DNA of 49,098 nt from Beijerinckiaceae bacterium (GTDB taxonomy: Bacteria > Bacteroidota > Bacteroidia > Chitinophagales > Chitinophagaceae). The notes beneath the pieces were generated by a model that did no database searches, was not told the DNA's origin, and worked only from the letters and a program-made list of their open reading frames with translations. Numbering within the stretch: position 1 is the stretch's first letter; the number at the start of each line of letters is the position of its first letter. The position numbers and the translations under genes were made by a program. The stretch covers positions 1 to 49,098 of the forward strand of contig CAJCIQ010000243.1 of NCBI GenBank assembly GCA_903970475.1. Direction: 5' to 3'. Positions 34,085 to 42,629 of this stretch are shown in pieces.

Positions 34085-35488
34085 ATGAAAATTGCCATCA
34101 TAGGCTACTCCGGAATCAACGCCACTACCTGGACCCAAGCCTTTTTACAACAGCATTGGACCGTCAGAACTTTAGCCAGAAAGCCTCAGCCGACGGGCGA
34201 TACGGCTGATCAGGAATATGTTTTTTTCGACCTCGAACAACCCGACTCCTATAGGCCGGCGCTAAGAGGTGTTGATGTACTGGCTTTGGTTACTCCGGCG
34301 GATCCCCGCCAGTATGAGTGGGAAACAGCATTGATCGATGCAGCGAAGGCTGAAGGGCTGAGGCGCATCGTTAAGTTGTCCGTTATTGGTTCAGATCTGG
34401 ACAAACCCGTTTCTGCCTTTGCCAGGGGAGCAGCCAAGGCAGACGCCTATCTGATGCAATCCAAGGTCCCTTATGTCATACTGAGGGCAAATATCTACAT
34501 GCAAAACGTGTTCAGGCAAACGGCTGGTATCTGGAAGGGCGTATACAGCGAACCTACCCAAGGCGCTGCTGTGAGTTTGCTGGACGTAAAGGATATTGCA
34601 GACTGCGCCATTGCCGTGGCCGGGGGTGGTTATGATAATGAGATTTTTTTCCTTACCGGACCGGCGGCTTTAAATGGTGACCAAATGGCCTCCGCACTTT
34701 CGGCTGCTATGGGTATACCCATTCGTTTTGTATCTCCTGACCTTGGGGATTACCGGACCTCCCTGGAAGCAGGTGGGTGGCCTGCCTGGAGGATAGAATC
34801 GCTGGTCGAATTGTATACCAATATCCAAGCGGGTTATAACCAACATTTACCTGTTGTGACCAGGGCCGTACAAGACCTAACGGGCCATCCGCCCAGAAGT
34901 TTTGAGGCCTTTGTGCGGGAGCATTTTAGCTTATTAGGACAGTATCCCTTGTTTGTTTTTGCCCTTGGATCGGAAGCGGCCGGAGAATTTGATCACGTTG
35001 ATTCCCTGATTATGGGTATAGGGAAAGTCAATGCTGCTTATCACCTGACCAAAAGGATTACACAAAATAGGCCAGGACTTATCATCAACCTAGGGTCCGC
35101 GGGTAGCAGCCGTTTCCGTAGGGGTGAGGTGGTCTGTATCACTCGTTTCGTGCAAAGGGATATGGACGTCCGGGGGCTAGGCTTCAAACAATACGAAACA
35201 CCCTTCATGCCCTTCGGGACCACCTTGGAATATGGGCTGAAGTTATTGGGACTACCCGAAGGAACTTGCGGTACGGGCGATAATTTTGAGACGGCCCATG
35301 CCACTGAAGCCTATAACGTAGTAGATATGGAAGCCTTTGCCCTGGCTCAGGTAGCCTGGGAAGAGCAAATACCCTTCCTATGCCTGAAATATATTTCTGA
35401 TGGAGCCGATGGACAAGCGGCCGAAGATTGGGAGGTCATGGTACATCATGCTGCGGCTGCCTTTAAAGAGATCGTAGGTAAGTGGTGA
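34085..35488 (+). CDS. NmrA-like NAD(P)-binding domain fused to a nucleosidase domain
   Basis: A 467-residue continuous frame with two unrelated domains. Residues 1-285 form an NmrA-like atypical SDR (MKIAIIGYSGINATTWTQAF, SVIGSDLDKPVSAFARGAAK, VILRANIYMQNV). From about residue 290 the sequence matches stand-alone MTA/SAH-type nucleosidases (LIMGIGKVNAAYHLTKRI, IINLGSAGSSRFRRGEVV, the DMEAFALAQVA catalytic segment, KYISDGADGQAAEDW). The junction LGQYPLFVFALGSEAAG has no extra linker. The nucleosidase half would cleave a purine nucleoside; a redox or sensor role for the first half is unknown. Confidence 0.85.
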   Translation: MKIAIIGYSGINATTWTQAFLQQHWTVRTLARKPQPTGDTADQEYVFFDLEQPDSYRPALRGVDVLALVTPADPRQYEWETALIDAAKAEGLRRIVKLSVIGSDLDKPVSAFARGAAKADAYLMQSKVPYVILRANIYMQNVFRQTAGIWKGVYSEPTQGAAVSLLDVKDIADCAIAVAGGGYDNEIFFLTGPAALNGDQMASALSAAMGIPIRFVSPDLGDYRTSLEAGGWPAWRIESLVELYTNIQAGYNQHLPVVTRAVQDLTGHPPRSFEAFVREHFSLLGQYPLFVFALGSEAAGEFDHVDSLIMGIGKVNAAYHLTKRITQNRPGLIINLGSAGSSRFRRGEVVCITRFVQRDMDVRGLGFKQYETPFMPFGTTLEYGLKLLGLPEGTCGTGDNFETAHATEAYNVVDMEAFALAQVAWEEQIPFLCLKYISDGADGQAAEDWEVMVHHAAAAFKEIVGKW

Positions 35489-35496
35489 AGCGCACC

Positions 35497-36057
35497 TCAA
35501 TCGCCGTTGGGCAAATAATGAAGTAATATCACGCCTCCCGGGAATTGACGGATGTCTACTAATTTCAGGTTCAGTCTTCCCCTATGGTTATCTGTAAAGA
35601 GCCTGTAGCCTGAACCGGCGAATATGGGCTGAATGGCTATATAGAACTCATCAAAGGTGTCCAGCATGATGAGTGCTGAAATCAGTGCAGGTCCACCAAA
35701 GACAACGATATCTTTTCCTTCTTTTGCTTTAAGGTCATCAATCACTTTTTTATTCAGGACCGGAAAAATAGTGGTATTCTCCCATCTGGCCTGGCGCAGG
35801 GTTTTGGAAAAAACATACTTGTCCATTCCATTGATCGTCTCTGCGAATTTGACGCTTTCTTCGTCTCCGTCCTTTTCCTGGGCCAGCTTTGGCCAATAGG
35901 ATTCAAACAGTTCATAGGTGGCCCGCCCAAACATCAGAGCGCCTCTTTTTTGGAGATCTTCATTGATAAAACGCATCCAATCGGCTCCAACCACGGCGGT
36001 ATCATGGTTGGCAAATCCATCCGGAGTAACACTCAGGGAAAGTATGAGTTTGCGCAT
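35497..36057 (-). CDS. Dihydrofolate reductase/RibD C-terminal-like protein
   Basis: A 186-residue protein of the same family as the one at 27420 (SLSVTPDGFANHD, LMFGRATYELFESYWPKL, VVFGGPALISALIMLDTFDE). The NADPH-binding glycine loop is present. It is convergent with the fusion gene, 8 bp apart, and shows no operon link. Confidence 0.88.
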   Translation of the reverse strand: MRKLILSLSVTPDGFANHDTAVVGADWMRFINEDLQKRGALMFGRATYELFESYWPKLAQEKDGDEESVKFAETINGMDKYVFSKTLRQARWENTTIFPVLNKKVIDDLKAKEGKDIVVFGGPALISALIMLDTFDEFYIAIQPIFAGSGYRLFTDNHRGRLNLKLVDIRQFPGGVILLHYLPNGD

Positions 36058-36117
36058 AGGAATAGCTTTAAGGGTGGGTTTCCTAAATCTAACGGTTTTC
36101 TACGATTTCCGTGCCAT

Positions 36118-36873
36118 TTATGTCCGGCGGTCCAGGGCTTTTATTTGTTCCTTATAGGCATCCGGTAGGAGGACGGATTCAATCAGCGCCTGAAGATGGA
36201 GACGGCTGAATACTTTATAACCCCATAGGACGGGTAAGAACCAGGTTTTATCCGGCAGTTGCATTAAGGTGCTAACTTCCCTGGGCACCAGCAATCCCTG
36301 GACCTGAACCAATATCCAGTAACGAGTCCCGCCCAAATGCTTCCGGTATTGTTCAAAAAGGTCTTTGGAAAGGGCGCTGTTGACCAAATGCTTTTTCAAA
36401 TGATCTTCCCTCATGGCCAGGTAGCTGGCCCAGTTTTCCGGGAGGTTGGCTATACCCATGCGCTCACCTACCCGGTAAAAGACATCGAATACTTCCTCCT
36501 TTTCCGTCTGGGTAAGGGGGCGATGCAACAACGCGAAAGAACGGATGGAGTAATCAATGAGCATAAACAGCACATCCCGGTAAGCACCTTCGGGGATGGC
36601 GGCTCCCCTGGACATTTCTACACCTTTATGTGCCGCCGTGATGGCATCAATGGATGCAAGGGCCGGTTTGTCCTCCTGAAAAACGATGAGTTGGGCGTAC
36701 CGCACCGTGGAAAAAAGCCGACCTATAGGATCGGCGGGTAGCTTACCGGTGAAATAAAGCCAGTCCACCGCCTTATTCAGGGCAAACTCCGCAGATGCAC
36801 CTGCAAAAATGAACAGGACCGTATCTGAGCTACCCCAGATCTGCCTAACGATGGATTTTGCTTCTACGAACAT
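36118..36873 (-). CDS. MpaB/DUF2236-like oxygenase
   Basis: A 251-residue protein of the DUF2236 (MpaB, latex-clearing-protein-related) family, with the typical haem-type fold pattern: LFIFAGASAEFALNKAVDWL, RLFSTVRYAQLIVF, the TAAHKGVEMS and AYRDVLFMLIDYSIRSF segments. Members bind haem and cleave or hydroxylate lipophilic substrates. Its ATG lies 25 bp inside the likely original end of the DUF2809 gene upstream, pointing to an operon. Confidence 0.82.
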   Translation of the reverse strand: MFVEAKSIVRQIWGSSDTVLFIFAGASAEFALNKAVDWLYFTGKLPADPIGRLFSTVRYAQLIVFQEDKPALASIDAITAAHKGVEMSRGAAIPEGAYRDVLFMLIDYSIRSFALLHRPLTQTEKEEVFDVFYRVGERMGIANLPENWASYLAMREDHLKKHLVNSALSKDLFEQYRKHLGGTRYWILVQVQGLLVPREVSTLMQLPDKTWFLPVLWGYKVFSRLHLQALIESVLLPDAYKEQIKALDRRT

Positions 36874-37231
36874 AAAATGCTATCAGGAGTACCATACCTA
36901 TGCCTTATGTATAGCTACCCATATCTGTCCAGCTAAAGGAAGTTCCCATCAACGTTCTGATGAAAGAGGGCTTTTTAAATCCCAAATGATCGGCGTAGTG
37001 GAAATATTGGAGGGTTTCCACCCCGTAAGAAAAAAGCAATACCCCTATAGCCGTAGTCCGGATAGGGGTATCGCAAAAGGAACGGATCAAACAATACAGC
37101 AGTATGACCACCAAAAAGTCTCCAATATAAGGCCGGATTACCGGGTCGTGGAAATACGCACCGATAATAACCTCTGTTCCAATGAGGACCGACGTGAAAC
37201 AGAAGTAAGCAAAGTTGAAACGGAGTATCAT
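36845..37231 (-). pseudogene. DUF2809 membrane protein truncated by TAA
   Basis: From the ATG at 37231 (MILRFNFAYFCFTSVLIGTE) the frame follows DUF2809 (RPYIGDFLVVILLYCLIRSF, GVLLFSYGVETLQYF, GTSFSWTDMGSYT) to a TAA at 36905-36907. The same frame then continues GIGMVLLIAFYVRRSKIHR to a stop at 36845, which is the expected last membrane helix. One base change (TTA to TAA) explains the break. The product would lack its last 19-20 residues. The extended end overlaps the MpaB-like gene. Confidence 0.75.
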
Positions 37232-37399
37232 TGAATTAAAAAGTGCTTTGTAATACAAAGTAAAATTAAAAATGGGATATTTCCCCAATTTTTTTTACCG
37301 GCTATTTGGTTCCTGTACCGGCAAAAAAGCCACACCTACCGATTCTCCCTGGAGTAGGGCCGGATACTCCGCTAGGTTTGCACCCATATCTCCTTTTAT

Positions 37400-37741
37400 A
37401 TGAAGTACACGATCGTATTACTCGCCAATGCTACTCCCCAATGGATGTCTTTGTCCAGGGCAGACAGGGATCAATTTGTAGAAACAGAACTCAGGGCTAT
37501 CCTGGAAAAATTCAACAGCTCCTGCCGGGTTCGATTGTTCGACAGCGACTTTACCCATGCTACTGTTTCTGATTTTATGATCATTGAAACCGATGACCTT
37601 ATGGCTTTTGGTTACCTGATGGGTTATTTAAGAGAATCCAAAACCTTTGCTGCGCCATTCTTTACTGTCAGGGAACTGGTCGTGGGCGTAGACAATAATT
37701 TTCGCGGATCTATTGATATCGGAGAAGTGGTGGCTGCTTAA
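37400..37741 (+). CDS. Darcynin-like protein
   Basis: A 113-residue soluble protein (VLLANATPQWMSLSRADRDQ, ETDDLMAFGYLMGYLRES, FTVRELVVGVDNNF) that matches darcynin-family proteins of unknown function. A TAGGTTTG element at 37373-37380 could serve as its -7 promoter box. It is divergent from the DUF2809/MpaB operon. Confidence 0.6.
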   Translation: MKYTIVLLANATPQWMSLSRADRDQFVETELRAILEKFNSSCRVRLFDSDFTHATVSDFMIIETDDLMAFGYLMGYLRESKTFAAPFFTVRELVVGVDNNFRGSIDIGEVVAA

Positions 37742-37798
37742 TTGATCAACAGGCAGACATTAGCGTCCAAGTGAAGTCATTGATGTAAGATTAAATCT

Positions 37799-37838
37799 TG
37801 CGCAAACGATTGTATCCGTTAATACAACCGTTTGCGCA
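37799..37838. repeat. 17-bp inverted repeat downstream of the darcynin-like gene
   Basis: TGCGCAAACGATTGTAT (37799-37815) and ATACAACCGTTTGCGCA (37822-37838) form a stem with one mismatch and a 6-nt loop. It lies 60 bp past a stop and 120 bp before the next start. No T-tract follows, so it may be a factor-assisted terminator or an operator. Confidence 0.55.
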
Positions 37839-37962
37839 GGATCGCTTACGTTTTGGAACGAGTGCAGGTATTGCAAAAGTTAAAAATGAGAATTATTTTT
37901 AAATTATCAGGTTCCCATACAGTATTCGCTCACCTCGCATTCGTTCATCAAAAAATACATCA

Positions 37963-39465
37963 ATGAAAATCAAATGGATCTCCCTGGCGGGAGGACTAGC
38001 TATCTTATGTCTGGTCGTAACTGTTTCTTGTAAAAAGGAGGCTGCCCCAACCCACACAAGCAGCACCTCACCTTCAGATCTGGCACAAGCAGGTGGTCTG
38101 GTTGTAACCCCTTATGGCAAAGTCCCCGCTAACAAAGTATTTCAGGTAGATAACCAGTCTACCGTGAAACTGATCAAAGGTCATCTCCAGATCGTGGAGT
38201 TGGGTACCGACAGACTGATCCGGGACCTTGGCGTTCCCAGTGCTGCGGATTTACAAGCCAAAGACCCCTACGAGTACGCCCGTCAATTTTCACCTGACAA
38301 TGCAAGACTGATCCACCACAATCCAGTCTCTGGTGCAGACGCCTTAAACCCTCGCCCAGTTGCGAACAGTAGTGCTTCCAAAGTTCCAACGGTGTATGAT
38401 TTTTCTGGCTATTATACCAGTGCACCCTATAGCGGCATTAAATCCTTTACCACCACCTGGGTCATACCCAATAAGTCCCTGGATACGAGTTCTTCTGACA
38501 TCGTAACCAATTTCCTATGGAATGGGTTGGATGGGGGAGCCTTGCAGCCCGTTATGCAATGGGACAATGGCTACGGATCCAACTATACCCTGGCCAACTG
38601 GTACTTTACGGATGGTAATTATTTCCACGGCACCATTGTTCCGGTATTGCCTGGTACTTCCGTAACGGGGGTTATTACGTTTGTTTCCAACCCCAATGAC
38701 ACGACCTGGACCTATACAGAACAGTTCGTGGGCGTGCCCAGTGCCAATGTAACCGTCACGCGTACTTCTGAAGCAACAGGCGTCGTGGAATGTTGGGAAG
38801 CTTATACACAGTTAATGAATCTTTGGCCCAACCAGCCCTATGTTGCCATGAAAGATATTGCGCTGACCTTGCGCAGTGGTTCACCCACCGATACCCTGGC
38901 CTGGGCTGCCGGTGGAGGTTCCGCACCCGCTACGCCGACCGGATTAAATACCGTCATTGCCAACAATAGCTCTTCCAATGGAGAAGTGGATTTCTATTTT
39001 GGAGATGGTACGGGCATCACGCCGGATTCCACTTATCAACTCGTTACGGCTTTGATCAGCACGAGCGTACTAGACGTAACAGGCGGCGGCGCCAGCCCCA
39101 GTGGTACTAAAGTGGAGCTGTATTCTAAAAACAGCCCCGTCAGCAGCAACCAGGTATTCCAACTGGTCAGCCTTAACAATGGCTATTATGAGCTCATCCC
39201 TCAAAATGCCAAGTCCTTAGCCTTAAGTGTCAAGGGGAACGGCACCGCCAATGGGACGCAGGCAGACGTAGAAACCTATACCGGGGCAACTGGTCAGCAA
39301 TGGAAAATTTCCTATGCAGGTAGCGGGTATTGCACCTTAAGTCCCCGTTGTGCACCCAGCAGTTCTCTGGATGTGTACGCCTCAGAGACCGGCAATGGAA
39401 CCAAGGTCGAGATCTGGTCCACCACGGGCAACCCCAATCAGGAATGGCAGTTCGTTATGCAATAA
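37963..39465 (+). CDS. Lipoprotein with eqolisin-like domain and ricin-type lectin domain
   Basis: A 500-residue lipoprotein (signal ILCLVVTVSCKKEA). Residues about 145-325 have a beta-rich domain like eqolisin (G1) peptidases: FTTTWVIPNKSL, FLWNGLDGGALQPVMQWDNG with a candidate catalytic Gln, and VVECWEAYTQLMNLW with a candidate Glu. Residues 365-500 form a ricin B-type beta-trefoil with NQVFQL, GQQWKI and NQEWQF at the repeat ends. It may be a surface enzyme bound to glycans; peptidase function is inference. Confidence 0.7.
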   Translation: MKIKWISLAGGLAILCLVVTVSCKKEAAPTHTSSTSPSDLAQAGGLVVTPYGKVPANKVFQVDNQSTVKLIKGHLQIVELGTDRLIRDLGVPSAADLQAKDPYEYARQFSPDNARLIHHNPVSGADALNPRPVANSSASKVPTVYDFSGYYTSAPYSGIKSFTTTWVIPNKSLDTSSSDIVTNFLWNGLDGGALQPVMQWDNGYGSNYTLANWYFTDGNYFHGTIVPVLPGTSVTGVITFVSNPNDTTWTYTEQFVGVPSANVTVTRTSEATGVVECWEAYTQLMNLWPNQPYVAMKDIALTLRSGSPTDTLAWAAGGGSAPATPTGLNTVIANNSSSNGEVDFYFGDGTGITPDSTYQLVTALISTSVLDVTGGGASPSGTKVELYSKNSPVSSNQVFQLVSLNNGYYELIPQNAKSLALSVKGNGTANGTQADVETYTGATGQQWKISYAGSGYCTLSPRCAPSSSLDVYASETGNGTKVEIWSTTGNPNQEWQFVMQ

Positions 39466-39547
39466 TAGGATAGCGCTTGGGCGCGCGGTCAGGCCCGCGT
39501 AGGTGCCTATTGGGCCGCACGTCTCCTGGCCTATGAATACTCCTTTG

Positions 39548-39575
39548 GCTCCGGGATATTTTCCCGGAGCTTTTG
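39548..39575 (+). terminator. Intrinsic terminator
   Basis: GCTCCGGGA (39548-39556) and TCCCGGAGC (39562-39570) form a 9-bp GC-rich stem with a 5-nt loop, followed by TTTTG. It ends the lipoprotein transcript, and the next gene's -7-like box overlaps its downstream edge. Confidence 0.8.
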
Positions 39576-39583
39576 TATATTTG
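39576..39583 (+). promoter_or_regulatory. TATATTTG element next to the hydroxylase start codon
   Basis: An exact TAnnTTTG match ends 4 nt before the ATG at 39588 and directly follows a strong terminator, so transcription of the hydroxylase must begin near here unless the terminator leaks. Confidence 0.45.
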
Positions 39584-39587
39584 GTCT

Positions 39588-40406
39588 ATGAACTGGTCCT
39601 CCTTTTTACTGGAGTTGTACAGGATAGGTAATAAGTATTACCTGGTGGCGGGCGTTTTTTTCATCCTGTTTTATTGGATCTTACGTAAAAGGACGTCCTG
39701 GAAAAAGATCCAACCTAAATTTCCCCGGTCCAAAGATTATTTGAGGGAAATCGGTTTTTCCACCATCTCTATCCTCATTTTCGTTCTCCCTGCATTAATT
39801 ATTCTGGACACGCCTTCTGTCAGGGCCCATTCTACTTTTTATTATCCGCTGTCCAGGCATAGCTGGTGGTATTTTTTCTTTGCCTTCCTACCCATATTGC
39901 TGCTACACGATACCTACTTTTATTGGATGCACCGCCTCATACACCAACCAAAACTGTTCAAGTGGTTTCACCTGGTGCACCATAAATCTACCAACCCTTC
40001 TCCCTGGGCGGCCTATGCGTTTCATCCGCTGGAAGCCGTGTTGGAGTCATTCATATTTGTGATCATCTTGTTTACCATCCCGGTAACTGGGTACCACCTC
40101 TTGTTTTATTTCCTGTTCAGTATCGTCTACAACGTATACGGCCATCTGGGCTATGAATTATATCCGGCGGGATTTCAGCGCACCTGGATAGGGAAGTGGG
40201 TGAACACTTCTGTTTGCCATAACCAGCACCATCATTACTTCAAAGGCAATTATGGTTTGTATTTCCTGTTTTGGGACAGGGCCATGGGCACCTTAAGGAA
40301 GGACTATGATGATACTTACGATGAAGTGACTACCAGGAAAAAGGAACCTGCCTCAATCGCTGCTGACACCCGGCACAATACACCAGCCCACAGCTATCCA
40401 GTCTAG
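39588..40406 (+). CDS. Sterol desaturase/fatty acid hydroxylase family protein
   Basis: About 272 residues with four to five transmembrane segments and the three His clusters that bind the di-iron centre: HDTYFYWMHR, HLVHHKS and HNQHHHYF. Placement and spacing of the motifs are standard for the fatty acid hydroxylase superfamily. It should hydroxylate or desaturate a lipid in the inner membrane. Confidence 0.92.
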   Translation: MNWSSFLLELYRIGNKYYLVAGVFFILFYWILRKRTSWKKIQPKFPRSKDYLREIGFSTISILIFVLPALIILDTPSVRAHSTFYYPLSRHSWWYFFFAFLPILLLHDTYFYWMHRLIHQPKLFKWFHLVHHKSTNPSPWAAYAFHPLEAVLESFIFVIILFTIPVTGYHLLFYFLFSIVYNVYGHLGYELYPAGFQRTWIGKWVNTSVCHNQHHHYFKGNYGLYFLFWDRAMGTLRKDYDDTYDEVTTRKKEPASIAADTRHNTPAHSYPV

Positions 40407-40437
40407 CAATGTTGCCTGCTGCATCATTCATGATACA

Positions 40438-40970
40438 ATGAGGTGTAGGGAAACCATTACAGATACGCATGTACACGTCGCGGTGGAAAAGGGAGAGTCT
40501 GGTGCATTCGGAGCGCCCAATACCATTGAGGATGTGTTGTCGCGATTGCAAAAAAACCACATCACTTCCGCAGGGATTATTACCATAGCCCGGCAGGGAG
40601 ATACCGCAGATACGCGTAAGCGCAACGACAGCATCATTGCCCTGCATCAATTGCATCCCAACCTGATTCCAATCTGATCTGTGCACCCCATGGATACGAG
40701 TGCCGCCTGGGCGGAACTGGCCAGGGTAAAAGCCAAAGGGGGATGGATGTTTCGGCCATTTCCCCAAAATTGGGGAGTTTACCTTACAAAGATCAGATCA
40801 TGTTTGTGATGCGTAAGGTGGGCATTGATCAGTTCCTGTTTGGTTCAGACTTTCCGATTTTCACTTTTGAGGAGTCGGTGGATGCCGTCAGGCAAATGGG
40901 CTTTACAAAGGAAGAAGAGCAGAAGATTTTCCACGATAATGCCCGGCATTTATTGCAATTATTGAACTAG
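40438..40970 (+). pseudogene. Amidohydrolase family protein, internally deleted
   Basis: The 5' part holds the metal motif ITDTHVHV and HITSAGIITIARQGDTADTR, then TGA at 40675-40677 breaks the frame just before SVHPMDTSAAWAELARVKAK. The 3' part, in another frame from 40743, has MDVSAISPKLG, FLFGSDFPIFTFEESVDAVR and the family end NARHLLQLL. The central 100 or so residues with two further metal ligands are absent. It had been a TIM-barrel metal-dependent hydrolase. Confidence 0.8.
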
Positions 40971-41040
40971 TTGCAGCTAACCGGACTTTTGATTTTGGGA
41001 ATCAACCTGCATCAGCAATCAGGGTAAGTTGTCCCAATAT

Positions 41041-41300
41041 ACAAATAACCGGCGAACTGAATGAAAAGGGCTATTACTTCACTGTATTAATGTTTGGGTT
41101 ATTTTCCGCTGTTTCTGTGCAGAAATGCGTGAGAGATAGGTTTATGGAACGCAACGCTGGCTTTGAGTGAGAAAGGATTCTATGCCTTTGCTTTCTTGCT
41201 CAGTATATTTGGCGCCATTGCCGTTCAGAAAAACACCCGTGACCTGGCCGCCGCCATTAAAGCCAATAAAGAATTTACCAAACAACAAAACCTCAGTTAG
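41041..41300 (+). pseudogene. YiaA/YiaB-like two-helix membrane protein, remnant
   Basis: Two frames carry the halves of a YiaA/B protein: [20 protein letters not shown] ending VQKCVRDR, then, one frame over, [20 protein letters not shown] with [13 protein letters not shown] to a TAG at 41298-41300. The first helices of both repeat units and the start codon are missing. The gap from 40971 to 41375 contains nothing else recognisable. Confidence 0.65.
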
Positions 41301-41375
41301 CACTATTTTACTTTTTTAAATAAATATGTTAAAAAGTAGAATGGATATTCGGAGGCCATCGTCTAATTTAGGGTA

Positions 41376-41840
41376 ATGCCCAAGCAGCCCGCATACCCCT
41401 TTGACATACCTCAGTCCAGCACATACACCTTCCTCAGCGAAGGCAAAAGATCCATCACCAAAGTGGTGGATTTTTCGTTTACGGGCATAGAATCCTACGT
41501 CTGTGCGGGACTAGGCGACGTATTGGAGGATGGATCCGTTGACGAAGAGGTCATCTCCAACAATGGTGACCTGGGCAGGCTGCTAGGCACATTGATTCAA
41601 ATCCTGCTGGATTACACCGCTAAATTCCCCAAAGCTGTTTTGTTTATCGCAGGAATCGATGAGCGTCGAACGCAGTTGTATTGGAGGACCCTTCGTTTGT
41701 ACGGTAGGGTGTTAAACCGGGATTTCCGGATCACGGGTTTACTAAAAGAGGAAGGAGGATTCCGGGAATGTTCCTTTAACACAATCAGTGAATTGGATTA
41801 TGTAGCTTTTTTAATCAGGAAGAAAACACCTGTTGCCTAA
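41376..41840 (+). CDS. DUF6934 family protein
   Basis: A 154-residue protein matching the DUF6934 pattern: TYTFLSEGKRSITKVVDFSF, a central ISNNGDLGRLLGTLIQILLD, PKAVLFIAGIDERRTQLYWR and an end DYVAFLIRKK. The family is widespread in Bacteroidota with unknown function. Its stop overlaps the start of the 52-codon gene by one base (TAATG), so the two are translationally coupled. Confidence 0.75.
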   Translation: MPKQPAYPFDIPQSSTYTFLSEGKRSITKVVDFSFTGIESYVCAGLGDVLEDGSVDEEVISNNGDLGRLLGTLIQILLDYTAKFPKAVLFIAGIDERRTQLYWRTLRLYGRVLNRDFRITGLLKEEGGFRECSFNTISELDYVAFLIRKKTPVA

Positions 41841-41998
41841 TGCCCACCGATCCGCTTCATCCTCGCCGCCCCAAACCTAATCCGGTAGTGATCGTTACCA
41901 ACACCATCGATCAGCATAGGCCCGCGTTTTTCCCAAAAAAGTTAAAAAAGGCCCAGGAAATATTGGCGGGTATCAAGCCGCCTTTTGACCAGGTTTAA
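41840..41998 (+). CDS. Small basic protein coupled to DUF6934
   Basis: A 52-residue protein starting at the ATG that overlaps the DUF6934 stop (TAATG). It is rich in Pro, Lys and Arg (MPTDPLHPRRPKPNPVVIVT, FPKKLKKAQEILAGIKPPF). No family is recognised. Immediate coupling suggests the two proteins act together, a layout like small two-gene toxin-antitoxin modules. Its 3' end overlaps the convergent LUD gene by 26 bp. Confidence 0.6.
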   Translation: MPTDPLHPRRPKPNPVVIVTNTIDQHRPAFFPKKLKKAQEILAGIKPPFDQV

Positions 41999-42551
41999 CC
42001 AACATAACCACCAGGTCCCTGAAGCCTTGTTCTCCCTCTACGGCTTTGGATTTGGGGCCGGCCATAAAACAACCGTGCGGGTGTGGTTCCAGTTGAAGCT
42101 TCAGGTAGGCATTGGCCATAGAGTCTATGATTTGCGCCGGGTCCAGTAGCAGTATCAGGTCTTTGGCTACAAAGCCCAGTACGTTCACCAGTGGTCTGAC
42201 GTCAGGTACCCAAAGCATACCATTGGAGGCCACTCCAAACTTAGCCCTGATAACGGCAAGGTCTACCTCACTGTAATCCTGGGGATGTTTGATAGGCGTT
42301 AACGTAAGGTTTCCCATCCATTCCTCCGTCGTCGAGCAGACAACAATCGCTTCAGGAAATACCTTACGGGCCGTTTTCCTGGCCGTTTCAATGTCTTTGC
42401 TGTTGTAACAACAGACGCCGGTATCTGCCAGGTTTTTCTGAAATAATTCCAATAGGTCCTTGTGTGAAGTCCTTTGCGGGGGAGGATTGTCCTCAGAGAG
42501 GGGGAAGTGCTTGCGCAGCGTTTCAATAAGAGAACCAAGGTCGTCGTTCAT
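41973..42551 (-). CDS. LUD domain protein (LutC/YkgG-like)
   Basis: About 192 residues from the ATG at 42551 (MNDDLGSLIETLRKHFPL). The LUD-domain features are VDLAVIRAKFGVASNGMLWV in the middle and, near the end, GPKSKAVEGEQGFRDLVVML, a variant of the GPSKTADIE...GAQGP motif of LutC. LutC-type proteins act with LutA and LutB in lactate oxidation; these partners are not in the window, so the role here is unclear. Confidence 0.82.
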   Translation of the reverse strand: MNDDLGSLIETLRKHFPLSEDNPPPQRTSHKDLLELFQKNLADTGVCCYNSKDIETARKTARKVFPEAIVVCSTTEEWMGNLTLTPIKHPQDYSEVDLAVIRAKFGVASNGMLWVPDVRPLVNVLGFVAKDLILLLDPAQIIDSMANAYLKLQLEPHPHGCFMAGPKSKAVEGEQGFRDLVVMLVKPGQKAA

Positions 42552-42629
42552 GGGTCGGTGTTTTCTACACCGGGCGAATGTAGGGTATTTCAGGAATATG
42601 CGCAAGCCCCGATGTGCCCAAACTAAGTC

